Numbered from the stretch's first letter, positions 34,443-46,389 are shown. The stretch: 64,000 nucleotides of DNA from Zygnema cylindricum (GCA_037447655.1 JBBHKE010001016.1:1-64000), one strand, 5' to 3'. The notes: generated by a model from the letters alone, not told the origin. Numbers and translations are program-made.

Positions 34443-34974
34443 GGGCGACTACTTTTTACCATCGGTGACTGAATAGGGACCGGGATCAAATCATGGTCGG
34501 GTCACAAACTTTGTTTTGTTAGAGGCACATTCGTGTTCTTTCTTAGTGTGTCTGCTTGACTGCTTGAAGGCAGTTATGGTTGCCTAAGTCTAAGTGACTG
34601 CAACAAGTATATAAACTTAGAGTGGCGTCTAGGACATATAACGAAGCAATACATTTTTCAACACTATCCTTATTTTCTAGTCTATCTTTTCTTTTAATCC
34701 ACATTAACTTCCCCTCTTTAATTCTCATCTGCGTCAATCTAGTACGCTCCGCCATGTAATTGTAGAAAATAAAGGTTCTTTTAGTATTTTCTAGGTTTAA
34801 AACTTGTATAGATAAAATGCAGAGAAGAAGCAGAGGCAGTCTGTCTCTAACTGCTCTCTTCAACTCCCGCAGTTGTTGTAGTCACTGAAGGTTGGAGAGG
34901 AAGCTAGAGCCTTGGCTGCCTATGCTGTCCATAGAGAGACAGGCATTAGATTGGTAGGTTTACTAAAAAGAACT

Positions 34975-35055
34975 TGACGGACCCAAGATTTGAACTTGGT
35001 ACCTGAGGTCCATCAAAGTCGAAGTCTTAGCTTTATCCTATTAGTCTAGGATTAG
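34975..35055 (-). other. tRNA-like sequence, probable tRNA pseudogene or SINE head
   Basis: On the minus strand a perfect 5-bp T-arm (CCAAG-TTCAAAT-CTTGG) and a D-arm-like TAATAGGATAAAGCTAAGA are visible. I could not fold a convincing anticodon stem or acceptor stem, so a working tRNA is not claimed. Confidence 0.35.
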
Positions 35056-35799
35056 TGCTGAGTTATATAGGGTTCGTTAAATATTTAAAGACGTACATGT
35101 AGATAAATTAATTTAACAGCGTGAAATGACTTATGTCACATAGACACAATTAGAGCATACGTACGACTTACGATACTTCGCACTCTAATACCGCGCATTT
35201 GTTTCGACAGCAAAACAAATACCGCGTATTTAATTTTGACGGCTAGAGTTAAAAGCCGGTTTCGATCGAACAGCCACGATAGGCCCCAAGATCGCGGAAT
35301 AGGCGTTTTGGCGGTTTTTGGTCATCACCACGTCAATTGACACGTGACACATCCGCATTGGCTTGCGGCATCTCTGGAGAATATGGGAGCGAATCCGGAT
35401 ATGGCTGGCGTCAACATTTTGGCCATGCCGTACGATGGTCATACAGAAAGTACTCCGTTACTTGTACCTTTCTGTACAACATAGCATTCTGATTGGTGCC
35501 GTACATTACTAGAGGGTTTAGAGAGGGATCTAGGACTTAGAAAAATTAGTAGGTAGCCGCCTCTCTCCCAGAGTGCTTCTGTACAAAAGGTCAACTTTGA
35601 CCCTCCATAACGTACTGCTCAGGGGAGCAAATTCAGAGATTCTTTTTGCTATCGACTCAGAGGAGTCTTGTCTTCACAGGGTGAGGGTGGTGAGAGTTTT
35701 CGTTTGCCAAGGTGGCAGCTATTCTTGTTGAAACATAAAGGGGTCAAGGTTATCCTAGGGGCTTCGTGTGAGTTGCCCATTCTGAGGACTTATGGAGGT

Positions 35800-36690
35800 C
35801 TAAGAATTGCAGTAATGCCATCGCTTTTTACAAAAATGACAAATGCCCTTTGGAGGCCTAGCTCCGGATCCATCCGATTTATTCCTTCTTCCACCTCCAC
35901 CAAAATTTCCATAAGGTTTTTTGGGATCTTGATTCCTCTAGTCAATTCTAGCCGCCAAGGCTTGAACACTCTTTCCCCCTCTCCGAATCTCAATGGTGTT
36001 TTCCCGAACCAAAATCATCCCAACAACGGAATTCCAAATCCATCAATGATCTCGCAAATCATGTACCATGTTAACGATTTTCTCATATTCATCCATCAGT
36101 TTCATTAGCCAAGTATTCACCTTTTCTTTCTCGGTTTCACGTTTTCCAACACTTTCCAACTCCATAAACAATCCGAACAAGTCATTACAAAAGTCAAGCA
36201 TTTTTCTTCCTTTGTAAACATATGCTTGCACCTTCTGATCTGCCACCTTCTGTTGCTGAATCATACCACTCTTGAAAATATTTACAAAAGCCTCCCACAG
36301 CTCGGCCGCCTTATCCCCATTTAGGTAAGGAGTAGCAATTGCTTGAGTAAGACGCCCGAGAATAAAATGAGTTGCCACTGTTTTGTTGAAGTCATAGATT
36401 TCAGTATCATTTGCCTCAATTTTATGAACAACCTCTATTGGTTCCGATCTAGTAGCTATTGGTGTGAGTTTGTTTTTCCCCTTCTCCTTCCCTTTATCCA
36501 ACACGATACTTTCCCCTCATCATCTACCTCCTCAGCCCTGAGAATCGAGCTCCTCCAAACCCGGAGGAACTCCCAAATTTGCAGCTGGCGGCCGCACACA
36601 AACACTCACAATGCACCAAAGTTTTTTTAAAAAAAATGCATCCCTCATCATAGTTTCAAAGTATATGAACTTCGTTCCATTGAAAATGGG
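35800..36690 (-). pseudogene. Ty1/copia gag relic
   Basis: Two minus-strand frames hold gag pieces. Upstream (36532-36690) is VPIFNGTKFIYFETMMRDAF with a LKKLW block. Then comes 36043-36504 with AAELWEAFVNIF, a GRKMLDFCNDLF block and MDEYEKIVNMV, the usual UBN2/gag pattern. Near 35820-35850 a CHFCKKRWHYC remnant of a CCHC zinc knuckle appears in another frame. At least two frameshifts separate the parts and no LTRs are visible. Confidence 0.75.
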
Positions 36691-36699
36691 CACCCTAGA

Positions 36700-37629
36700 G
36701 GGTGGGTGTAACTGTAATAGCGGATCAAACTTGGTTGTAAATGGGTATTTAAGGGTTATAAATATAAAGTTATTAATTTGGTAGAGGTCTGAATCGCGCA
36801 ATTTGGAGATCTATTTCAAAAGATATAGCGATGGTTGTATTTAGGTGACAGCGCGAGGTCAAACTAACAAGTGGGTATCATTGTAATGGGTTAAGCGTCA
36901 AAAGTATCCGCGGAATTTCAGGCGTACGTCTATAAAGTACTAATAATCGTTTAGTACATATGATGGTTTGTTTCGTACGATTTTTAGTACGAAACATCAT
37001 AGGTTAAAATTTGTAAAATTTGTAGGTAGTTTCGCGTGAAAAATTGTGACGCGCGAACGTGCGAAAGTCTCGTTTCAATTTGCGCGCACTTTGCACGTAA
37101 ATCTTACGTAGTAAATTGTAGTGTTTCATTGGTTAGTAAATGCTACGTAGTTAGTGGGAGATTTCGCACGCTTTTGCATTGGTCAGTCTGAGTGATAGCT
37201 TATCAGTGATTGGCCTAGGTAAAACCTGTTCAAAGGAGCGTTGACTCTGGCCTGACGAGTCCAAGGTGATGATGGATAAATAGTGAAGTCTAAGAGAAGA
37301 GAAGGCATCTTTTCCTTTGGAAAAATTTGTGGAAATTCTGACTGATCTTCGTCCAGAGCGAATAATACCAAATTTGAGCAATGACATTTTTGCACTGAAA
37401 TCTCTTACTAACTAAGTAGTGTTTTTTAGGGTTAAAAGATAGAATTATTAAAAGTGGAGAGTAGTGGAAAACACTTTAAAAGAAGGGTTGAGCCACAAGG
37501 GCAAGAGACCAAGCTAATGGTATGTGGGCAGAAGCTTCTTCTAATTTAAAGTTTATCCTTATGTGAGTGCTTTCCAATGTGAATGTGTAATTTTCCAATG
37601 TGTGGGATGTGTGGTTGAAATTGGTTATA
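36700..37629. other. No gene recognised
   Basis: Intergenic sequence with GTACGAAAC-type motifs near 36960-36990 and only short frames. Nothing could be assigned. Confidence 0.4.
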
Positions 37630-37870
37630 GTAATGGTTAAATAGGGTTTAATAGGGTTTAATATGGTTTAATAGGGTTTAATAGGGTTTTGATAGGGTTT
37701 AATAGTATTTAATAGGGTTTAATAGGGTTTAATAGGGTTTAATAGGATTTAATATGGTTTAATAGGGTTTAATAGGGTTTAATAGGGTTTAATATGGTTT
37801 AATAGGGTTTAATAGGGTTTAATAGGGTATAATAGGGTTTAATAGGGTTTAAATGGGTTTAAATGGGTTT
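37630..37870. repeat. 10-bp minisatellite AATAGGGTTT, ~24 copies
   Basis: About 24 head-to-tail copies of AATAGGGTTT with scattered substitutions (ATATGG, TAGTATTT). The unit contains TAGGGTTT, reminiscent of plant telomere repeat TTTAGGG, but the period is 10, not 7. Non-coding. Confidence 0.95.
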
Positions 37871-37944
37871 ATAAGGTAGGAAATACCGTTACAGTGGGCC
37901 CATAACTTGTAACTATGTGACCACCATTGGCCCACAAAGTGTCT

Positions 37945-38590
37945 AGCTTGTATGAAGCCTCTAGGTTAAAAGTTGTCTTTTGGACTTTTACTCCAAATAA
38001 AAGACACCCGGTCAGAAAAGTACCTTACCAACTTCACCCATGTGAACGCCCGACTCCTCTGAGTTGGACGCAAAAAAGATTTCTAAATTTGCTCCCCTGG
38101 GTAGTAAGTTTTGGCTAGCCAAAGATGGCTTAAAAATACAAAAGGTCACCTAGAGAGAGGCGCCTCAAAAACACTAAGTTCTTAAACCTCTACTCACTGC
38201 TACTAAACCCTGGAGGAATGAGATAAATGTACAATACAAAGAGGTACAGTAGCGGATGTACATCTTGTACGGCCATTGTACGACATGGCCTTCTAGTTGA
38301 CGCCTCTCGGCTTGGGGAGCCATGGTTCCTCCTCCCATCTTCTCCGGTGGCCAATGATACCCTGCCTTGTGCCATTGTGTGACATTGTCACCGATAACCG
38401 CCAGAAGTTCATTCCAGGATGGCGGTATGAATGTCGACCGTCTAATCGCGCTAACTTGTGGGGTTCGATCCGCGTCCGTGCAATTCATACGTTTATATGT
38501 ACAGCGTAGTCCGATCTTTCCGTTAAATGAATTAGCCGTTGTGAAATTGTTTAAATACCTATCGCGCCCCATATGTGTACCGATCCTTTA
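37945..38590. repeat. Dispersed repeat, two joined blocks
   Basis: 37945-38235 matches 32735-33034. 38240-38590 matches the GTACGACATGGCC block at 33388 and 34080. The two blocks therefore travel together as one repeat unit of at least 640 bp, of which the 33-36 kb structure is an inverted derivative. Confidence 0.75.
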
Positions 38591-38599
38591 TGATTTCTA

Positions 38600-39179
38600 A
38601 TGTCACACAAATTGAGCCAAATAAACACCCAACATTTACAATATCATATTTTTCCTTCTCTAAAATGGTTTGTCGACAAAAATAAAGATAGAAAGTGCAT
38701 CAAAATAAAAAGTGGATGATCTATAACATGATTATTACCTAAGCATCTCATATGGAGACATACTAATGATAAAAGGTTATAGTGTCCCTAAAAAGTATAA
38801 GGAAATAGAACCAACAACCAGAAAGGTCGATCTACAAATTTTCCCGTTAAAGCTTAGGAGAATCATTCGTAAAATATTCACCACTATTATTTTAGACCCA
38901 AACACACAAATTGTTGGGAAATTTCCATTCAACTTCCAAACATCAACTTTGTAACAAACTATTTTATTTCCATTTTTGTTGTCTATGAGCGAGCTTGCTA
39001 ATGTTTACACAATGTTTAAGAAAAGTTTAAATTGTATTTGTTAAAAATAGGACAAGAATTGACAACAATATAGAATCTATACAAGATTCGATAAAGAATC
39101 TTGAAGATTAGATAGAGATTCGAAAGTTAATAAACAATTAGCGATTACAATTTTTTGGTAAGTTATTCAAGAAGATTAA
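38600..39179. other. No gene recognised
   Basis: AT-rich sequence with short frames only; no repeat end or RNA gene identified. Confidence 0.4.
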
Positions 39180-40718
39180 AGGTATGTCCCTGTGTGCCAT
39201 AAAAAGGGTATTTTTATTTTGTTTTCCTCTAAAACTTAGCGCCGTACTGGTTAAGTTACAACCATACAAAGAAATCTAAAAAAGTAGAAGTACATTTTTT
39301 GTGATCGTCGAACTTAGAATGTACTACATGTTGTCCTCTTGTATTTGTTGACCCACGACCTCGTCTTGAAACGTCATCTTCAAACTTTATTTCAAAACAC
39401 ATCGGCGGTGTGTTTTAAATTGAAGTATCTTCTGCCCACAAATTGTAAAACAGCGTCGCACGTGTCAAAAGGTTTCAAATTTTTTGGATGATTTCAGACG
39501 AAGAGGAAAAGTTCACGATTTGTTTTGTTTTGTTTGTTTACGCTCAGTTCGACGAAGAAAATTACACAATTTGTTTTGTTTTGTCCGTTTGCGTGTAGTA
39601 CGGAGCTTTTTTTTGGGTCTCTAGATTCCGATGTCATTTCTGGTCAACCAGACAGGAGACAAAACGCATCTTCTTCAACCATGAAACGACACAAGCTGGA
39701 GGGCGGTACGTCTACAATGTCACGGAAAGACATGCGACGTCACAAGGTGATACAAAAAATAACGTGCGACGACACAAATTGTAGACGTTGACAACCGTCA
39801 CGGTATTGTCGACGTGTACAATCGTCACAGACGTAAGTTACAATTTCGTTCTTAGGGTACGGCCAATCGTAAGTGTAACTTAGCGAACTTTGTATTTTAG
39901 CGCGGATCCGGCGGACCCGGATTTCAAGTGTCTCTATGTGTTTAATCGAAATTGTTACTTAAGTTTGTGACGATTGTATACGTCGACAATACCTGTGACG
40001 GCTGTCATTGTGTACAATTTGTCTTTGCCGCACCGTATATTTTTGAAACTTTTTGAAGCGTCGCAAGACACATCGTAATTTTTGAAACGATTCGGTATGT
40101 CGCATGTCATTGCGTGACATCGTAGACGTGGAGCCTTGCAGCCGTGGCTGTACGATTTTGCCTTTGCGTAAACCTCTCCTGGCCGGCCGCCATGACTTCG
40201 CAGATTTTTCACCTTCGCAGATTTTTCAACTTTGCGTGAAATGACACTGCAGCCTCGAGACCCTTGCAAAATAAAAACCCTACAAGGTGCATGCGGACAA
40301 AAACGAGCAGCCCTGTACTTTTTCCAGTCGTCAAATTTGTTTCAAAACTTTCACACGTGAGAATATTTTTTATTATTGGTGTAAACGGATTTACTTAGCT
40401 TAAAACACATTGCCGATGTGTTTTATGAAAAGTTTGAAGATGACGTGACAGTGGGTTGAAAAAAAGCAAGACGACAAATTTTCGTACATCCTAAGTTCGA
40501 GAATGACGCAAATTGTACTCTACAAATTTGCGATATCTTCGTACGGTCGCAACTTAGGCAGTACGGCGCTAAGTTTCAAAGGAAAACGACAGAATAAAAC
40601 CCGAACTTAGCCACATGGGGCCATACCCTTACACATTGGGACACTTAGAAAACAGTGTACGGAGAATCTGCGCCAAATTACAAAGTAAGTTGGCTAAGTA
40701 CATGGGGACATACACTAA
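39180..40718. mobile_element. GGGTACGTCCC-family TIR element, diverged copy
   Basis: The left end GGTATGTCCCTGTGTG and the inverted right end TACATGGGGACATACAC match the termini of the 15.9 and 50.2 kb copies. The interior is rich in GACGTCACA and TCTACAATCGTCAC subterminal-type repeats (39700-40140). No transposase frame is visible. CACATGGGGCCATACCC near 40613 may be an older internal end. Confidence 0.6.
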
Positions 40719-41109
40719 ATTACTGGTGCGGAATTAAAGGTGTCAATCGAATGATATGCCGTTACACGACCGTCCGATTTTGATCTGCGCGGCCAGATCG
40801 AACTAAAAGTCGTTAAATCAAAATTCAGCAGAGAATATCCCGCTTCACTTACGACAAACATTACCGCATCATAATTGAGATCTCTTCTGTAGTCGTGGAT
40901 GTCGAGATTCGGTGTTCGCTAGACGGTCGTGCAGCGGTCCTTAATTGTCAGACGCACGTTTAACCAATCAGTACCGTGATGGTTTATTCGAGCTGTTTTT
41001 AGCTCTTTGACCGATACGATACCGATACTGATAGCTGTTTTCCTCGTCTTATCGGTTAGGGTTTTATCACCGTCAGTTTTGTCTTCGTCGAACAGATCAA
41101 AAATATTTA
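40719..41109. other. No gene recognised
   Basis: Includes a CCGATACGATACCGATACTGATAG stretch and TCGGTTAGGGTTTTATC near 41010-41070. No coding signal. Confidence 0.35.
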
Positions 41110-42233
41110 TTTCTGAGTAGAGCTTCCGACACGTCCGCGGATTTGGACGATATCGAGGGATCTTTGTCTCTACTAGAAGAACTTCAGGAAAACTCCACGT
41201 CCTTACCGTACGTTTTACTTAATAGATTCGAGCTGGAATGTGCGCAATTTCCGGCTGTTTCTCCAGCGCCACTTGGGCTTACCTGGGGTAGGTCAGCTGA
41301 CTTTTTGGTACAGTGCAGTACAAGTACAGTACTTTTTAAATGCTGTTACTTTTGTCTGCAAGTGGCAGTTTCTCAATCTCGTCATCATCGAATAGTGTTG
41401 CACCTTTCCGACAGCTGCCGCACACCTTCCAGAATTAACCGCTGCCGTCACAGAGATGCAAAATGTCACGTCACGTCCAATCCTCATCACGGGAAATCTT
41501 TTCCAGCTCGCGATATAGACGACGCCGAAGTCTACCGCGAATCGCTATTAGTGTTAATGCTTTTTTCGACTCTTAAAACTTCTTTTCTCCGTACACACTT
41601 GCTGGATTGTGGATCTGACGGGTGCAATTGAAAGGTAAGATTCTCAGCTTTCGATTGGCGGTCTCCGATTTAAAATCAGACAAATGTGTACGGATAAAAG
41701 ATGTTTTAAGTGGCAAAAAAGCTATCGACACTAATAGCGATGCAAGGTGTCAAAATGTTATCGGTAGACAATATTCATCCCAATCGGAAGGTCACGATTC
41801 GAGAAAAGTGTCACTTGCGATTTTTGACACCAAAAAGAAAAGTGCGAAATTTGCCAAAAAAATAATAATTCGCAAAGTCAGATGCCGACAGCCGGCCGTA
41901 CGTACAGTCGCGACAGTTGAGATCCCCCCGATTTCCGGGCCGACGGCGAGTTTTCAATCGGAGGTGGCGCCGCCGATTGGCGAAATTATTTCACCGACAA
42001 AGTACATCCAGTCAGACCGTACGAGTTCCCTCGACTCGAACGTGGCAAGGAATTTGTCGGCACCGACATGTTTTTTGACGGATTGTAGTATGGAACGCGA
42101 CCACCGACAGAGTATCAGCGTGCGCATATCTGCAGCTTCCACGTGGCGAAAAGCTTTGGCAGTATATAGACTCAACTTGTCGCGGGAACAATTTATGTAT
42201 GTACGGAAATCTGCCCTTTTCAGATTTTGACAT
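41110..42233 (+). other. Possible hypothetical gene, disrupted by a MITE
   Basis: An open stretch at 41122-41290 (with DLDDIEGSLSLLEELQE) has gene-like acidic composition and runs into GGG|GTAGGT, a plausible donor. A second open frame at 41755-42230 has ordinary composition (202 residues including MITE-derived start). The MITE at 41532-41750 lies between them. No domain is recognised. It could be two exons of an unknown gene or chance open frames. Confidence 0.2.
41532..41750. mobile_element. Palindromic MITE, TAC(A)CCG(T/C)GAATCGC family
   Basis: The left end CTACCGCGAATCGCTATTAGTG and the right end CACTAATAGCGATGCAAGGTGT are inverted. Like 52450 and 63446, the arms are long: AAAACTTCTTTTCTCCGTACAC on the left mirrors GTGTACGGATAAAAGATGTTTT on the right. 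About 219 bp. Confidence 0.75.
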
Positions 42234-42280
42234 TTTGTGGAAAGGTCACGGCGTACGACGTGACTTATCTCTCCCCGCAC

Positions 42281-42320
42281 TCTCTCTCGCTCTCCCTCTC
42301 TCTCTCTCCTCCCCTATAAG
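42281..42320 (+). promoter_or_regulatory. Pyrimidine patch and TATA box of the beta-helix gene
   Basis: CT-rich sequence (42281-42314) directly precedes TATAAG at 42315-42320, about 335 bp before the start codon. Pyrimidine patches next to TATA boxes are usual in plant core promoters. A GGAAAG|GTAAGC donor near 42499 and a GCGGGCAG| acceptor near 42624 suggest a 5'-UTR intron. Confidence 0.5.
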
Positions 42321-42653
42321 TACGGATGATAGGCGATGCTAGGCACTCAAACTTCATCAAAGAAATTGGGCGGATCTACACTTTCTAAAATAAGCTATAA
42401 TTAATAGAATTTTATAATCATATAATTAGGATTTTTTAAGAGGATAAAGCACATTTCTCAATTTGGGCGAAGAAATTTCGCAAAGGAGAGACGGAAAGGT
42501 AAGCAATTTTCAGTCCAATTTGTTGATTTGTTTGTATTTTTGCTCCTTTTTTATCATAAATTTTCTTGTTTTTAAAACATACAACAGTGGGAATTTCTAA
42601 ATAGGATTTTTTTTTCTGCGGGCAGGTGTCAAACCTTCGGGCAGCTGAAAATT

Positions 42654-45600
42654 ATGATGGCGCTCCACCAGCGACTGCTGATCGGGGTGAGTAAACCTGG
42701 AACAGGGAGAGGGAGAGGGAGAGGGAGAGGGAGAGGGAGAGGGAGAGGGAGAGGAAGAGGGAGAGGGAGAGGGAGAGGAGGGATAAGGCGAGGAAAGGCG
42801 GAGGAAAATTCATTGTGTGGCAATTCAGATCCAGCCTTGTTTGACGGATCTAGCGCTCCAAACTGTATCAAACTGACACGTGGCTCTGTCTTTCGTCTCT
42901 TCTGCAGATCGCCGCTGTCATCATCTGCGCTGCATCCGGGGTGACTCCTGTCACGGCATGTACGGAATGTACAGTTCCCCAGACACATTCGCAAACAGTT
43001 TCAGTTCTAATTTAATAGTTTTGACTTACATATTACTGCATTTCTCAGATAGACTCAGTCTTGATGCAAATCTGGACCGTAGACCTGACGCCAGTTCCTT
43101 TTCTTTCATTTGTCGTTTTCGCAGTGTATCCCGTCCCATCCGGCGGCCCTTGTTCGAGTAACGTCACCGTTTCCATCGAGGTGAATTTGATTGCTGACGT
43201 GTACCGCCGACTGTCGTATCCGAAAACGACAACAGTGTACTTGCTGTTCGGTTCCAATTTGACGCTGACGTCACGTATCATTTTGAACGCCAGTTTCGCG
43301 TGCTCGATTTTGCAGCCGCTGAACCCCAGCGGTCCGCCGATTTGGATCAAATCCCTGACCGACTATTTCGTACCGCTGGCGATTTATAATACGAGCAATG
43401 TGTACGTTTCCAAGATCAACATCGATCTCCCGTTTTTCGGAGCCAATCAGAGGAAGCCTTGCCCTAATATTCCGGAATCAGGTTTGGTTCGTCCGGCGGC
43501 TTGTGCGGCGATCCACGTCTACAATTCGTACGGAGTTCTGGTTCACAATGTAAGCTTCTTTAATCTTTAAGCCCACTTGCAACATTTGATGTTGCACATT
43601 GTTGATTCAATGTTGCACTTTTGAACCACATGTCGTGAACATTAACTTTAAAATCGACGCTGGATATAAAATTCAAACTGAAAACATTGTTTTGAGGATC
43701 GATTTTTTTATATGTTTTTAATGTTTTTTGGGTTTTGCTTATGGGCTTTTGAATTCTTCAACAATGGAGCATAAAATTTTGAATATGCATTTGATAAATT
43801 TTGGAGATTGAATACACATTGGATGTGGTTGAGGCTTTATACTCAAGTTCAATTATTGGTGCACATGAAGTAACCACTGGACCATGGAGATATAGTTTAA
43901 ATTGAATTTTTAATCGGCTTTTGAATTCTCCGGCAAATTTAGCGGACATCAGTCGACATTCTACAATATTCACTAACACTTTTCATGATTATTTGCAGTC
44001 CATTCTCAACGGTCGATTGGACATCTACAGGACGTACTCCTCCTCGTTCAACAATCTCACAGTTTACAATCCCTCCGATACTATGGCTGCTGTCCGATTC
44101 GGAATGTGTGGAAACGCAAGCAACCTCGTCCAATCCAACGTTTATTTGACAAACAGTGAAATCTACGGTGTGGAGTCTATCCCATCCTGAGACCAAGTTA
44201 TCTTTTGCTCTTTACCGTTTCTTCGATTCACTAATTGCATCTCACTATTCATGAACTGAACCCTTTTTCTCGTTAAACAAATGAATTTTCTAGGTTTCTA
44301 TCCTAATGTGTAATTTTATATGGCACAAAGCCTACTACTGATCGGTAGAGCGATGTTATTATCAATTATTGCCAACCTAAATGCACACCACATTATTCTA
44401 GCGGCGTTTGATGAATGCAAAAGAGGATTTTGATTTTTCGTACTCGACTCTTACATTGTTGGTTTACTTTCTTGGATTTGGAGACAGGTGGGGACGTCGG
44501 TATAGTTTTGCATTGGGAAGCTATTGGGGTACAAATCACCGATAACTACATTCACAACTACACAAGGTTTGGAATAACTTGCGGATGGGGAGCTAGCTAT
44601 ATTGCTGATTGTTTTTACTCTAATATTGCGAGAAACCTATTGGTTACGGAGCCTTGGAAAGTGTATTTTGGAGATGGAGCCGCCATCTATTTTAACTCCA
44701 AATGGCATAACCCAGGTTCGTTTGTGTTTATTATTCCACTCCAGTGTTTTCTTTGTTGTGAATTTTACCAATTTTCAAACAGTAACTTTGTAGACCTTTT
44801 TCATGTAAAAGGTTTGTTCTTCAAATGTCAATGTTTTCCAGATCCTTCTTCTCGTTTTGTGACTATTCTACGAACCTTGAACCTTTGTAGTCCGTTTTTT
44901 GACAAATGTCCAACGCATGGTTTTGCATGGTAATGGCTTATTTGTTCAAATGTGTCGCGGTTCCCGTGTGTTCAGTAAACTATGTAAACAAGAATTATGC
45001 AATTGGAGGCCAAAGTTGTGTCTACTACGATTGGGCCTCATCGGGTGTGCTTCTCGACGGAATCGTTTGTATCGGCCAATGGAATGGATTCAAAATTAAC
45101 AACGGCAAATTGTATGTACATGTCGACCCTTAGTTTTTTGCTTTGTGAATTTATTGCTTTTTTGTTGAGTGATTCGGCAGTTCGGGACCTTAGTATTGAT
45201 GTCATAGAATGTTATTGTGGGTTGTCCCCATCATATTAGGCTCAATATATCAAATTTGTTATGCCTTTCTAACATTTTGTCCTTCATGGTGGTTTATGTC
45301 TCAGCAACAATGTCAAAAATGCTCTTCTCATAAATGTTCGGCAACTGTCCGGATGGATTAGTTGCCAAAATTGGGACAACAACAATTGCCTCTTTAATGG
45401 CCGGCCTTGGGTGGATGGGATTGCAAAATTTGTCCGATCCGATCTTTGGTATGCGGTAAGTGTAGTTAAAATCTCTTTGAAACACGCTTTCTTACATATG
45501 TTGTTTGTAAAATGGGACGATATTTTTGTCATGTTTCACTTAAAAAATATCAAGTTACAAAGTTGTGGTGAAGGTAAACCACAAACTATGTCTTAGTTTT

Positions 45601-46265
45601 TGAAGTATTGGCTGTGCACACTATACATCTCTCCTTCATTAATTCCATTATTCAAACCTTAATTTATACATGTTTAGTGTAGATCTTCATAGTTGAAAGC
45701 TCTCACTTGTGGAAAGCGAGCCTCATGTGGCTATACACTAAAACCCGTGAAACCGCCAATACTAATTTCGGTGAATGGGGTGAACTTTTCGAAACTGCAG
45801 AATTGGCCCCGTTACCGTACGATCTGTTCCTTGACCTCAATCAACGGCGTTCCATGCAACCCCGACCGTAACTTAACCGGCGTCCCGTGGAACAGTTCTT
45901 TAGCCGCCACTCCAGAACAATCCGGAAACTGCAGCGGCCTCCCGACGGAATCCACCGTCGATATGGTCATGTACAACATGTCTGCCACGTGGACTCCAGT
46001 TTTCCGTAATTGTAACTCGAGCGTTCCGACAGTTCCGTATCTCAACAAAATTTCGTACGCACTGTTCAATCGTACGCAACTCACTTTCGATGATCCGACG
46101 AAGGGAGATTACGGAATTTCGAATCCGGCGTCGCCAATTTATCAAGTCCGTCCGAATTTTCAGGCGGTGAAACGGAGTGAGGTCGGTCCGAAACTAACAA
46201 ACGAGGCTAGCTTTTTTCAAAAATTCAACATTTATTCTCCTTATATTCCATATTCACCATCATGA
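42654..46265 (+). CDS. Secreted right-handed beta-helix glycoprotein
   Basis: Exons: 42654-42686, 42908 to about 42997 or 43003, 43049-43549, 43999-44167, 44488-44715, 44976-45111, 45305-45455 and 45693-46265; the junction between exons 2 and 3 is ambiguous. The product is about 625 residues. Exons 1 and 2 together make a signal peptide: basic n-region, IAAVIICAASG core, and cleavage likely after V-T-A at residue 28. The middle (about 120-430) shows the repeating short-strand pattern of parallel beta-helix proteins, with NTSNVYVSKINI, GVQITDNYIHNYTRFGI and GVLLDGIVCIGQWNGF as successive coils. At least ten N-x-S/T sequons and many cysteines support an extracellular, disulfide-bonded glycoprotein. 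The fold occurs in pectin-active enzymes and polysaccharide-binding proteins, but no catalytic signature was identified, so the substrate is unknown. A cell-wall role is inference. Confidence 0.75.
42703..42780. repeat. GGGAGA microsatellite in intron 1 of the beta-helix gene
   Basis: About 12 copies of GGGAGA with one GGAAGA variant, purine on the transcript strand, between the two halves of the signal-peptide coding sequence. Confidence 0.95.
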
Positions 46266-46376
46266 AGAAACTCTATTCGTTTTAAATTTTTAGTTTTTTT
46301 TTGCTCAGCCCTATTCCCATTCTTGCACGGCCCGTTGAGAAACATACGCAAAAACGGAGTATGAAATGGCGTCGTC

Positions 46377-46382
46377 AATAAA
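46377..46382 (+). terminator. Poly(A) signal candidate
   Basis: AATAAA lies about 110 bases after the stop codon of the beta-helix gene, in AT-rich sequence. Position and motif suit a polyadenylation signal. Confidence 0.45.
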
Positions 46383-46389
46383 ATATATG

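Larger units (their letters stand above)
33035..35800. mobile_element. Foldback-like structure with ~640-bp inverted arms
   Basis: The left arm (about 33035-33670) and right arm (about 35150-35800) are long inverted copies. Shared blocks include GACCTCCATAAGTCCTCAGA, GAGTCGATAGCAAAAAGAAT, TTTGTACAGAAGC-CTCTGGG and the terminal-like CATCGTACGGCATGGCC. Both arms contain a GAAACAAATGCGCGGTATT hairpin. The ~1.5 kb loop holds a third, direct copy of the inner block at 34080-34442. No transposase frame. Target duplications could not be fixed because dispersed repeat and a gag relic abut the arms. Confidence 0.65.

Noticed and set aside
34975-35055. Functional tRNA gene
   Set aside because: A good T-arm exists but no convincing acceptor or anticodon stem, so it is listed as tRNA-like only.
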